A stretch of DNA of 5,662 bases, taken from Candidatus Hydrothermarchaeota archaeon. GTDB lineage: Archaea > Hydrothermarchaeota > Hydrothermarchaeia > Hydrothermarchaeales > WAQR01. The position numbers and the translations under genes were made by a program. Numbering within the stretch: the first letter of the stretch is position 1; each line of letters opens with the position of its first letter. The stretch spans positions 1 through 5,662 of the forward strand of contig WAQR01000246.1 in NCBI GenBank assembly GCA_015520145.1, written 5' to 3'. Shown in pieces: positions 1-4,981 of this stretch. The notes under the pieces are model-generated. The model was not told where the DNA came from. It searched no databases and saw only the letters and a list, made by a program, of their open reading frames with translations.

Positions 1-30
1 AGGATATTATTAAATTATATCCCGCTGACG

Positions 31-153
31 TTAAAACTTTTCAGATACCGGTTTGTGAAAAATCGGTTTTAATTCCTCTAAACACCTCTTGTGCGATGTG
101 TCAACTTCCACAGCCAGTAGCTCCTGCAGCCGGTCTGTCTTAGAATTTAAACT
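31..153 (-). pseudogene. Possible frameshifted continuation of the decayed gene
   Basis: Immediately downstream of the previous frame, in another minus-strand frame, 40 codons run open between TGA (156-154) and TAA (33-31). The peptide has an amphipathic, protein-like run, DRLQELLAVEVDTSHKRCLE, followed by ELKPIFHKPVSEKF. There is no ATG and no ribosome binding site. It overlaps the end of the preceding frame by a few bases, so a single indel near 147-153 would fuse the two into one protein of about 150 residues with a nonsense mutation and a frameshift. This is inference. A plus-strand frame also stays open over bases 3-143, so coding here is not certain on either strand. Confidence 0.25.
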
Positions 154-479
154 TCATTAGAGTCAATAAGGCGATGCTCGAGTTTCCAATCTTCTTCTGG
201 TTTAACAATCTTCCAGCAAATACCTCTCCTTACTCCATTCCATTCGAAAAGTCCCAGGTCTTCAAAAATAGCACCTAAATAACGTGATGCCTGTGCATGT
301 CTAATATCCCCTGCTTGTTCTTAAGGATCAGTCATACCTACCTGGTTTCTCTGTCCCCTTGCCAGCTCCTCTACGCTGTTTTCCAAAGGGAACCAATCGG
401 TACCAAAGTGTTTATACAAAAAAGAAAAGATGCTTTTTAACTCATCAAATGTTAAGATTGACAATAATCTTTGTACACA
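147..479 (-). pseudogene. Decayed protein-coding frame with one internal TAA
   Basis: A minus-strand frame runs from just after a TAA at 482-480 to a TAA at 149-147, and is broken once by TAA at 323-321. It has about 52 codons before the break and 57 after it. Both halves read like natural protein. The first contains FDELKSIFSFLYKHFGTDWF and ENSVEELARGQRNQVGMTDP; the second contains HAQASRYLGAIFEDLG, then WNGVRRGICWKIVKPEEDWK and a charged end (EHRLIDSNEV). The composition suggests an alpha-helical cytoplasmic protein. No ATG with a ribosome binding site is present; the nearest candidate is TTG at 464-462, and it has no Shine-Dalgarno. The break is TAA, so pyrrolysine read-through is not an explanation. 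I do not recognise the family. It lies divergent to TFB with a very short shared upstream region. It could also be one sequencing error in a real small gene. That the frame was once coding is inferred from composition only. Confidence 0.5.
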
Positions 480-517
480 TTAACTTTTATTTTAAAAGTT
501 GTCTTGTCGTTAATTTC

Positions 518-530
518 TTTTATATAAAAA
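518..530 (+). promoter_or_regulatory. TATA box upstream of TFB
   Basis: TTTTATATAAAAA is an excellent archaeal TATA element and is nearly palindromic. An archaeal TATA box normally sits about 25-30 bp before the transcript start, which would put that start near 548-553. This is downstream of the best translation start (TTG 543) but upstream of ATG 570. A weaker A/T element (TTTTAAAA, 491-498) would fit a transcript containing the AGGTG ribosome binding site. Because the element is symmetric it could also have served the decayed gene on the other strand. Confidence 0.5.
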
Positions 531-542
531 GTAGGTGTAACT

Positions 543-1463
543 TTGGGTAAGAAAGTCGAATATATCGTAATGTGCCCAGAATGTCAGAGTCGCAATCTGG
601 TGAGGGATTATGAAAGGGCAGAGATCGTGTGTAACGAGTGTGGACTCGTTGTTGACCAGGATATTGTTGACTCTGGACCAGAGTGGCGTGCCTTTGATAA
701 TGAGCAGATAATGAAACGAAGCCGTACAGGGGCGCCGATGACCTATTTAATACATGACAAAGGGCTTTCCACAGTTATCGACTGGAGGAACAAGGATTCT
801 GCGGGGAGAGACATCACCAAAAATAGGGCACAGCTTTACAGGATAAGGAAATGGCAGCAGAGGATAAGGGTCTCAAATGCCAAGGAGAGGAACCTGGCAA
901 TTGCACTTACAGAATTAAACAAGGTATCATCAAAATTAACACTTTCTAAAAATGTAAGAGAGGCAGCGGCAGTAGTATATCGGAAGGCTGTTGACAAAGG
1001 GCTTATAAGGGGGCGGAGTATTGAAGGTGTCGCTGCTGCGGCCATCTATGCAGCATGCAGGCAGTGCAAGGTACCCAGGACACTTGACGAAATTGCTGAG
1101 TCCGCGGCAATGGACAGGAAGGATATCGGCAGGATTTACAGGTATATCTCCAGGGAACTTGGAATAAGCCTCGACCCGACAACACCAATCGATTATGTGC
1201 CGAGGTTCTGTTCTGAGTTAAATCTTACAAGGAACGTCCAGACAAAGGCAGTGGAAATACTCGCAAAGGCGAGGGACCTTCAACTGACATCTGGCAGAGG
1301 CCCGACAGGGGTCTCGGCTGCCGCGATATACATCGCATCAGTTCTCGTGGGAGAGAGGCGCACACAGCAGGAGATATCGCACGTTACAGGTGTGACAGAG
1401 GTAACGATCAGGAACAGATATAAAGAGATCGCAGAGAGACTTGAGATCGAAGTTACCATGTAA
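543..1463 (+). CDS. tfb: Transcription initiation factor B (TFB, archaeal TFIIB)
   Basis: TFB binds the TBP-TATA complex, contacts the BRE and recruits RNA polymerase; its N-terminal part reaches toward the active site and helps open the promoter. The 306-residue product shows the full architecture. There is a zinc ribbon with Cys11, Cys14, Cys30 and Cys33 (CPEC...CNEC), and a B-reader/linker region at about 45-105 (GPEWRAFD, RTGAPMTYLIHDKGLS, NRAQLYRIRKWQ). Two cyclin folds follow at about 112-195 and 206-300. The second ends with the helix-turn-helix TGVTEVTIRNRYKEI, which reads the BRE in this family. The TTG start at 543 is chosen because AGGTG (533-537) lies 5 nt upstream. ATG 570 would place Met one residue before the first zinc cysteine and has no ribosome binding site. 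The gene is intact, monocistronic, and convergent with the secreted-protein gene. It resembles methanogen TFBs; family assignment is near certain. Confidence 0.97.
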   Translation: MGKKVEYIVMCPECQSRNLVRDYERAEIVCNECGLVVDQDIVDSGPEWRAFDNEQIMKRSRTGAPMTYLIHDKGLSTVIDWRNKDSAGRDITKNRAQLYRIRKWQQRIRVSNAKERNLAIALTELNKVSSKLTLSKNVREAAAVVYRKAVDKGLIRGRSIEGVAAAAIYAACRQCKVPRTLDEIAESAAMDRKDIGRIYRYISRELGISLDPTTPIDYVPRFCSELNLTRNVQTKAVEILAKARDLQLTSGRGPTGVSAAAIYIASVLVGERRTQQEISHVTGVTEVTIRNRYKEIAERLEIEVTM

Positions 1464-1477
1464 TTGATAAAACGTGT

Positions 1478-2095
1478 TTAACTTGGGTCAGGAAAATAGC
1501 TACCGAGATACTCGTTTTGTATCCACGATATTATATCGTCAAACAAGTCTCCATTCAAAAACCATGTCTTCCACACTTTTGAGGAAAGACTAAATAGATC
1601 ATCAAGTGTCAGATAATCATTGCTATTTGCCATAAGGTCGTCATATGCCTTTTTGACATCATGCCTAGTCGTTGTTATACATATATTACTGTCGCAGTCG
1701 TATCCACCTCCCCCTCTCCGTCTCATCATACCAGGCATCCCCATACCACTATTACCTATTTCCCATACTCTAACATAGCCCTGGGAATCTATATGGCCTT
1801 CGTATACATATTTTGATCTCGACATAAAACCGTTCTTTACAATTATATAAAATGTATTCCCAAACTCTCCAGAAATGGCCTGCATAAGGCCCGTGTGGTT
1901 GCCGTTATACTTTGTAACAACATCGTTCATCTGGTCCAATATAATTGCAGAATCACTACCACCATGTCCACTACCTCCGCCGTGTCCGCCACATATACCG
2001 CCCATCCTAGCATGCACTGGCGACACTGCGATACTCAATACAATCAATGTAACTAAGACACTTACACCTACAGGCATAAAATGAATCCTAACCAT
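1478..2095 (-). CDS. Secreted Gly/His/Met-rich protein of unknown function
   Basis: The product is 205 residues starting at ATG 2095-2093, which has a GAGGTG ribosome binding site (2106-2101) 5 nt upstream. The frame stays open upstream to an ATG at 2179, but that reading would place a charged stretch before the signal sequence and run through the leader hairpin. Residues 1-29 form a signal peptide: Arg3, a hydrophobic core (VSVLVTLIVLSIAV) and VHA at the likely cleavage point. The mature protein begins with a Gly/His-rich stretch (GGHGGGSGHGG, 36-46). It then has an alpha/beta-looking region, a Met/Gly/Arg-rich loop (GMGMPGMMRRRGGGG, 117-131), two close cysteines (Cys134, Cys139) and an acidic, aromatic C-terminus. 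Asn66 lies in an N-H-T sequon. No transmembrane segment follows the signal. His, Met and Cys clusters would fit extracytoplasmic metal binding, but that is inference. I do not recognise the family. Its own promoter and hairpin leader suggest independent regulation. Confidence 0.8.
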   Translation of the reverse strand: MVRIHFMPVGVSVLVTLIVLSIAVSPVHARMGGICGGHGGGSGHGGSDSAIILDQMNDVVTKYNGNHTGLMQAISGEFGNTFYIIVKNGFMSRSKYVYEGHIDSQGYVRVWEIGNSGMGMPGMMRRRGGGGYDCDSNICITTTRHDVKKAYDDLMANSNDYLTLDDLFSLSSKVWKTWFLNGDLFDDIISWIQNEYLGSYFPDPS

Positions 2096-2129
2096 ATCAA
2101 CACCTCTTTTCAATTCTAATTCGATAGGA

Positions 2130-2162
2130 ATGCGTGGTGTAATACACACACCTTCCACGCAT
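2130..2162 (-). promoter_or_regulatory. Inverted repeat (hairpin) in the leader of the secreted-protein gene
   Basis: On the minus strand ATGCGTGG (2162-2155) and CCACGCAT (2137-2130) are perfect 8-bp arms. An alternative fold pairs ATGCGT with ACGCAT and GGTGT with ACACC, leaving a 4-nt bulge (GGAA) and a 7-nt loop. The TATA box at 2194-2184 predicts a transcript start near 2163, so the stem would form at the extreme 5' end of the mRNA, about 35 nt before the ribosome binding site. It could stabilise the mRNA, act as an RNA switch, or be a DNA operator for a dimeric regulator overlapping the start site. Confidence 0.55.
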
Positions 2163-2183
2163 GTATCATAAATATCCAACTGC

Positions 2184-2194
2184 CTATATAATTT
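2184..2194 (-). promoter_or_regulatory. TATA box for the secreted-protein gene
   Basis: On the minus strand the element reads AAATTATATAG. It sits about 26 bp before the predicted transcript start near 2163 and about 90 bp before the ATG at 2095, giving a leader of roughly 68 nt. It lies between the tRNA-Leu 3' end and the gene, so the gene need not depend on read-through from the upstream ribosomal operon. Confidence 0.45.
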
Positions 2195-2301
2195 CTATCT
2201 CCATTAGTTTCTATTACTTTGTTATTTATTATCTTTACGGCATACAGTATAAATAATTTTTGCTGGAGTTGGGATATGCTCTGTGCAAGTAAATTAATTA
2301 A

Positions 2302-2387
2302 TGCGGGGGATGGGATTCGAACCCACGCATCCACTAAGGAACAAGGCCCTCAACCTTGCGCCTTTGACCAGACTCGGCCACCCCCGC
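2302..2387 (-). tRNA. tRNA-Leu (anticodon GAG)
   Basis: An 86-nt type II tRNA folds completely. The acceptor stem is GCGGGGG/CCCCCGC and the D arm is GCC...GGC with the GG of the loop present. The anticodon stem is CAAGG/CCTTG, with loop TTGAGGG giving anticodon GAG (2351-2349). The long variable arm has stem TCC/GGA, and the T arm is GTGGG-TTCGAAT-CCCAT. The discriminator is A (2302), as expected for leucine. CCA is not encoded and no intron is seen. It decodes CUC and CUU. It lies downstream of rpoD on the same strand, the usual position in many Euryarchaeota (for example before the L18e-L13-S9 genes in Haloarcula), and a TATA box at 2420-2411 suggests it also has its own promoter. Confidence 0.97.
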
Positions 2388-2392
2388 TTGTT

Positions 2393-2412
2393 CTGTCCTG
2401 ATCCTGTCCTGA
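2393..2412. repeat. Two 9-bp direct repeats between tRNA promoter and tRNA
   Basis: CTGTCCTGA occurs at 2393-2401 and 2404-2412, an 11-bp period close to one DNA turn. The pair occupies the interval between the TATA box and the tRNA 5' end, overlapping the TATA edge, so it sits where a regulator could bind. It may equally be a chance duplication. Confidence 0.6.
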
Positions 2413-2420
2413 AAATATAA
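2411..2420 (-). promoter_or_regulatory. TATA box for tRNA-Leu
   Basis: On the minus strand the sequence is TTATATTTTC, preceded by a purine-rich GGAGGA that could act as the BRE. Its centre at about 2416 predicts transcription starting near 2390, only a few bases before the mature 5' end at 2387. This agrees with an independently transcribed tRNA with a very short 5' leader. Confidence 0.55.
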
Positions 2421-2426
2421 TCCTCC

Positions 2427-2433
2427 TAAAAAT
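2427..2433 (-). terminator. Possible T-rich terminator after rpoD
   Basis: On the minus strand ATTTTTA lies about 55 nt after the rpoD stop codon and just before the tRNA promoter. Archaeal termination commonly occurs at short T runs without a hairpin. This is a single T5 run, so support is weak; the operon may equally read through into the tRNA. Confidence 0.2.
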
Positions 2434-2485
2434 CGAGACCCGCCAGAAGAGAGATATGCCCTGGTGTTCCTGTTTTATTTTAACT

Positions 2486-3259
2486 TTAGAGCATCTTTGA
2501 GAGCGCTTTTGCCTTACTCTCCAGGATGTCGCAGGACTTTTTAAATATTTCATGAGGTGGCAGTGCTCCAATACTCTCGACTTTAAATATTAGCCTCCTG
2601 TTATCGTCTTCTACTTTTATCGCATCCAGTTCGCAAACCTCCATGCACTGACTGCATACGATGCATTCTGGTATCGTTTTTTTGACTTTTAATTTCTCAG
2701 ATGATATCTCGAGTATATTTTTTGGACAGACCTCGACACACTCACCGCAGGAATCGCATTTCTCTGTTATCTCGATTTTCGGGTAATATTTATATGAAGC
2801 GACTGCTGGCTGCCATTTTGCATGTATCTTTCCCGTGCCCAGGATAGCATCTGCCTCAAGGGACAGTTTCTGTCCGTTTCCCAGTTTTACTATGGGAATC
2901 CCTTCGACCAGCTTGGTTTTGGAATCCGCCCTGATATCGTTAGAATATACCGTTCCAGGACCTTTTTTATCCAGGGTGAGGGTCACAATACAGTTCCCGC
3001 AACCCTCCCCTTTACAGGAACATTCGTCTCTGAAATTGAAGAGCTCAATGTCGGCTTTTATCGGTATCAAGCCTATCCTGTGGGCAATTATCTCATCGTA
3101 GAGGGAAGAGGTATTCTCAATAAACCGCACTTCTTCTACAGCAAGTGTGGGCACTTCCGAGAGTATTGTCCTTCGAATAGCGTTTGCAAGGCTCACGTCC
3201 ATATCCACAAGCTCAAGGTTTAAAGATTTGTCGTCTTTTTTGATTGTCTTTATTTTCAT
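2486..3259 (-). CDS. rpoD: DNA-directed RNA polymerase subunit D with two [4Fe-4S] ferredoxin motifs
   Basis: The 257-residue archaeal subunit D corresponds to bacterial alpha and eukaryotic Rpb3/RPAC40; with subunit L it forms the platform on which polymerase assembles. The N-terminus shows the alpha-like dimerisation motif (VSLANAIRRTILSEVPTLAVEEV, 22-44) and HRIGLIPI (60-67). Cys80, Cys82, Cys87 and Cys90 form a compact cysteine loop that could bind metal. The inserted ferredoxin-like domain (about 168-215) carries two complete CxxCxxCxxxC motifs: Cys168/171/174/178, followed by Pro, and Cys199/202/205/209. The family includes forms with two, one or no clusters; the two-cluster form is known in Methanosarcina, where the clusters influence assembly. 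The start ATG overlaps the uS11 stop in an ATGA arrangement, and a purine-rich AGGAAGGAG within uS11 serves as ribosome binding site. It is the last protein gene of the operon. Confidence 0.97.
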   Translation of the reverse strand: MKIKTIKKDDKSLNLELVDMDVSLANAIRRTILSEVPTLAVEEVRFIENTSSLYDEIIAHRIGLIPIKADIELFNFRDECSCKGEGCGNCIVTLTLDKKGPGTVYSNDIRADSKTKLVEGIPIVKLGNGQKLSLEADAILGTGKIHAKWQPAVASYKYYPKIEITEKCDSCGECVEVCPKNILEISSEKLKVKKTIPECIVCSQCMEVCELDAIKVEDDNRRLIFKVESIGALPPHEIFKKSCDILESKAKALSKML

Positions 3260-3645
3260 ACTCTCCTTCCTCTCTTTCCGCCCCTTTTCTTTGTACCGTC
3301 GTGAGGTATCGGGGTAACGTCTTCTATCTTGCCAATCTTAAGCCCTGCCCTTGCAAGTGCCCTTATTGCTGGTTGTGCACCCTGTCCGGGAGTCCTTGAC
3401 CCGCTACCTCCCGGTGCCTTTACCATTATATGCACACCGACAACACCTTTTTCCTTTGCCTCCTCTGCTGCCCTCATTGCAGCCTGCATCGCAGCATAAG
3501 GTGAGCTCTCTTCTCTGTCGGATTTGACTATCCTGCCGCCAGACCACCTGGTGATGGTCTCTGCGCCGGTGATGTCTGTTATATGGATTATTGTGTTATT
3601 AAATGATGAAAATATATGTGCCACGCCCCATATCTCTTTTGCCAT
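3256..3645 (-). CDS. rps11: Small ribosomal subunit protein uS11
   Basis: uS11 lies in the platform of the 30S subunit and contacts 16S rRNA near the mRNA exit/E site. The 129-residue product is full length for an archaeal S11. It has the N-terminal strand region (WGVAHIFSSFNNTIIHITD), the central AAMQAAMRAAEEAKEKGV helix, and the diagnostic C-terminus (RALARAGLKIGKIEDVTPIPHDG, 95-117, then a basic RGGKRGRRV tail). Its ATG overlaps the uS4 stop by one base (TAATG), and GGAGG inside the end of uS4 (3659-3655) is the ribosome binding site. Its own stop overlaps the rpoD start by 4 nt. Both overlaps suggest coupled translation and matched amounts of the products. Confidence 0.98.
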   Translation of the reverse strand: MAKEIWGVAHIFSSFNNTIIHITDITGAETITRWSGGRIVKSDREESSPYAAMQAAMRAAEEAKEKGVVGVHIMVKAPGGSGSRTPGQGAQPAIRALARAGLKIGKIEDVTPIPHDGTKKRGGKRGRRV

Positions 3646-4181
3646 TATTTGTTCCCTCCGTCATTTTTTATCGGCTGTTTAGGCTGTTCGCTTTTTAGGT
3701 TTTTTATATTGGAATGGATTGAAAATTGAATTGTCTCCTCCTCGTCTCTCTTTACCAGGTGACCCGGGGATGTGACCCTACTTCCTCCAACAGAGATATG
3801 GCCGTGAACGATGTACTGCCTTGCCTGCCTGATGGTGTTTGCCAGGCCTTTTTTATATGTCTGTGTCTGTAACCTCCTTTCAAGTATATCCTCGATTTGG
3901 AGCGCCAGAACGTCATCGAGGGTTGGGTTTTTTAAAAGATTCAGCCGTTCAAGCTTATCCAGCAGCTGTCTTTCTTCCTTTTTTGCCTGTGCGGTTTCCC
4001 GTGCCATTAATTTCCTGGCCTGACGCCTGAAGTTACGAAGCATTGTTTGACTTTTCCAAAGCTCTCTTTTATTTTTCAGGCCGTATTTTTGCACAATCTT
4101 TCTCTCTTCTTCGATTCTTTCTGCCTGCCACGGATGTCTTGGCTTGGCGTACCGTTTCTTGGATCGTCTTGGATCTCCCAT
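3645..4181 (-). CDS. rps4: Small ribosomal subunit protein uS4
   Basis: uS4 is a primary 16S rRNA-binding assembly protein that helps form the mRNA entry side of the 30S subunit. The 178-residue product has the archaeal/eukaryotic-type N-terminus (MGDPRRSKKRYAKPRHPW), which lacks the zinc-binding cysteines of many bacterial S4 proteins. A basic, charged helical region follows (28-80), then the S4 RNA-binding domain at about 101-145 (ERRLQTQTYKKGLANTIRQA, HGHISVGGSRVTSPGHLV). A hydrophilic Lys/Gln/Asn-rich tail (158-178) may be variable between species. ATG 4181 is preceded by GAGGTG (4197-4192) with 10 nt spacing. The gene starts 27 nt after the uS13 stop. Confidence 0.98.
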   Translation of the reverse strand: MGDPRRSKKRYAKPRHPWQAERIEEERKIVQKYGLKNKRELWKSQTMLRNFRRQARKLMARETAQAKKEERQLLDKLERLNLLKNPTLDDVLALQIEDILERRLQTQTYKKGLANTIRQARQYIVHGHISVGGSRVTSPGHLVKRDEEETIQFSIHSNIKNLKSEQPKQPIKNDGGNK

Positions 4182-4194
4182 GTTGTCTTTTCAC

Positions 4195-4216
4195 CTCTTA
4201 TTTATCTCTTATTTAT
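4195..4216. repeat. 11-bp perfect tandem duplication at the rps13/rps4 junction
   Basis: CTCTTATTTAT occurs twice back to back (4195-4205 and 4206-4216). On the minus strand this repeats ATAAATAAGAG across the uS13 stop codon and up to the uS4 ribosome binding site. Only the copy nearer uS4 continues into GAGGTG. Removing one copy would leave the same stop codon and the same ribosome binding site, so it looks like a recent slippage duplication in the spacer. Confidence 0.85.
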
Positions 4217-4694
4217 TTGTTTTTGACTGAGGTACTTTTTTCCTGCTAACCCCGACAGACAGCCCTTTCCTGAAACATGTCCTGGTTCTCTGACCTCTTA
4301 CAGGCAGTCCTAGCTCGTGTCTTATCCCTCTGTAACTCCTTATTTTCCTTAGCAGGTTCAGGTCATCTCTAAGTCCCATAACAAGATCTGAACCGATATT
4401 GTGCAGATCCTTACCTGTCGAATAGTCTTTTCTCCTGTTAAATAGCCATTGCGGGATATTCTGGTCATGATAACTGTCGATTATTTCACTGAGCCTTTTT
4501 ACCTCTTCGTCAGTAAGATAACCGATCTTCTTTTTTGGATCAATGTCTGCAAGGTTGCAGATTATGTCAACTGTCCTTCTTCCGATTCCTCTTATCCTGG
4601 TTAGACCATACGGGACCTTTTTATTCCCGTCCAGATCTGTTCCGGATATTCTTACGATATATTTAAAATCTTCTTTTTCTGACTTTTCTACCAC
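4209..4694 (-). CDS. rps13: Small ribosomal subunit protein uS13
   Basis: uS13 sits in the 30S head, contacting tRNA in the P site and the central protuberance of the 50S subunit. The product is 161 residues from GTG 4694-4692. The frame extends six codons further to a TTG at 4712, but those codons contain GGAGG (4706-4702), which is an ideal ribosome binding site 7 nt before the GTG, so the longer version is rejected. Recognisable parts are the N-terminal FKYIVRISGTDLDGNKKVPY, the helix-hairpin-helix-like TRIRGIGRRTVDII, and the S13 signature at about 115-137 (LRKIRSYRGIRHELGLPVRG followed by QRT). A basic tail follows. It is the first gene of the operon. Confidence 0.97.
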   Translation of the reverse strand: MVEKSEKEDFKYIVRISGTDLDGNKKVPYGLTRIRGIGRRTVDIICNLADIDPKKKIGYLTDEEVKRLSEIIDSYHDQNIPQWLFNRRKDYSTGKDLHNIGSDLVMGLRDDLNLLRKIRSYRGIRHELGLPVRGQRTRTCFRKGLSVGVSRKKVPQSKTNK

Positions 4695-4736
4695 TTGATT
4701 TCCTCCAATCAAACTTTCAGAAAGGATAAGCGACCG

Positions 4737-4746
4737 TAATTATAAA
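4737..4746 (-). promoter_or_regulatory. TATA box of the rps13-rps4-rps11-rpoD operon
   Basis: The minus-strand sequence TTTATAATTA is centred near 4742. It predicts transcription starting near 4715, giving a leader of about 20 nt that contains the GGAGG ribosome binding site of the GTG start at 4694. That geometry supports both the promoter and the corrected uS13 start. Confidence 0.55.
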
Positions 4747-4803
4747 CTGCAAAATTATTTTTTATTTTCGATTTGCACGTTTCAATGACCAATATTACCT
4801 AAC

Positions 4804-4956
4804 ATGGAAAATTTTATTTAGATTGCGGTGCTTATAATACTTGCTGAAACAGTAGGCACAGTAGGTTTTGGGACAAATGGGACAGGATTTATGTATCCAA
4901 AAAATAGGCTGCCAAAAAGCAGACCAGATAATCAGACAACAGACCATCAGACATAA
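4804..4956 (+). pseudogene. Small membrane-like protein frame with in-frame amber codon
   Basis: From ATG 4804 a 51-codon frame runs to TAA 4954-4956, interrupted only at codon 6 by TAG (4819-4821). The part before the amber is MENFI. The part after it reads IAVLIILAETVGTVGFGTNG, then TGFMYPKNRLPKSRPDNQTT and a short polar end. A short N-terminal hydrophobic segment followed by a Gly/Thr turn and a polar Pro/Asn/Gln tail looks like a small membrane or exported protein. Three readings are possible: a pseudogene (for example Lys AAG changed to TAG), a gene read through at TAG as pyrrolysine, or a shorter gene from GTG 4828. No Shine-Dalgarno is seen before either start. Part of the coding look comes from short repeats (ACAGTAGG twice). 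I do not recognise a family. Confidence 0.3.
4849..4865. repeat. ACAGTAGG repeated with 9-bp period
   Basis: ACAGTAGG occurs at 4849-4856 and 4858-4865. Because the period is a multiple of three it encodes a repeated Thr-Val-Gly unit in the small frame described at 4804-4956. A looser repetition of AGACCA and ATCAGACA follows around 4921-4954. Confidence 0.6.
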
Positions 4957-4981
4957 ATATTATTAAGAACAAAAAACAATA

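Noticed and set aside
3..143. Open plus-strand frame reaching the left edge (…NTSCAMCQLPQPVAPAAGLS, TAG stop)
   Set aside because: Only 46 codons, no recognised family, and Pro-rich in a way typical of antisense frames. The overlapping minus-strand peptide is more protein-like and follows directly from the decayed gene. It remains possible that this is the end of a real gene.
359..550. 63-codon plus-strand ATG frame before TFB
   Set aside because: No ribosome binding site, a low-complexity Phe/Tyr/Lys-rich product, and antisense to the decayed gene.
1875..2084. 69-codon plus-strand frame inside the secreted-protein gene
   Set aside because: Antisense of the Gly-rich region (Pro-rich shadow), with no translation signal.
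2116..2334. 72-codon minus-strand frame overlapping tRNA-Leu and the secreted-protein promoter
   Set aside because: It begins inside the tRNA and crosses a promoter and a hairpin; the product shows no domain and there is no ribosome binding site.
2421..2427. GGAGGA ribosome-binding-like motif on the minus strand before tRNA-Leu
   Set aside because: No start codon follows at a workable distance before the tRNA. It is better explained as the purine-rich BRE next to the TATA box.
2822..3223. 133-codon plus-strand frame opposite rpoD
   Set aside because: Antisense shadow of a strongly conserved gene; the peptide has no recognisable family.
4921..4956. Repeated AGACCA/ATCAGACA units resembling a small CRISPR-like or iteron array
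   Set aside because: The units are short, imperfect and unevenly spaced, with no spacers of constant length and no cas or replication gene nearby.
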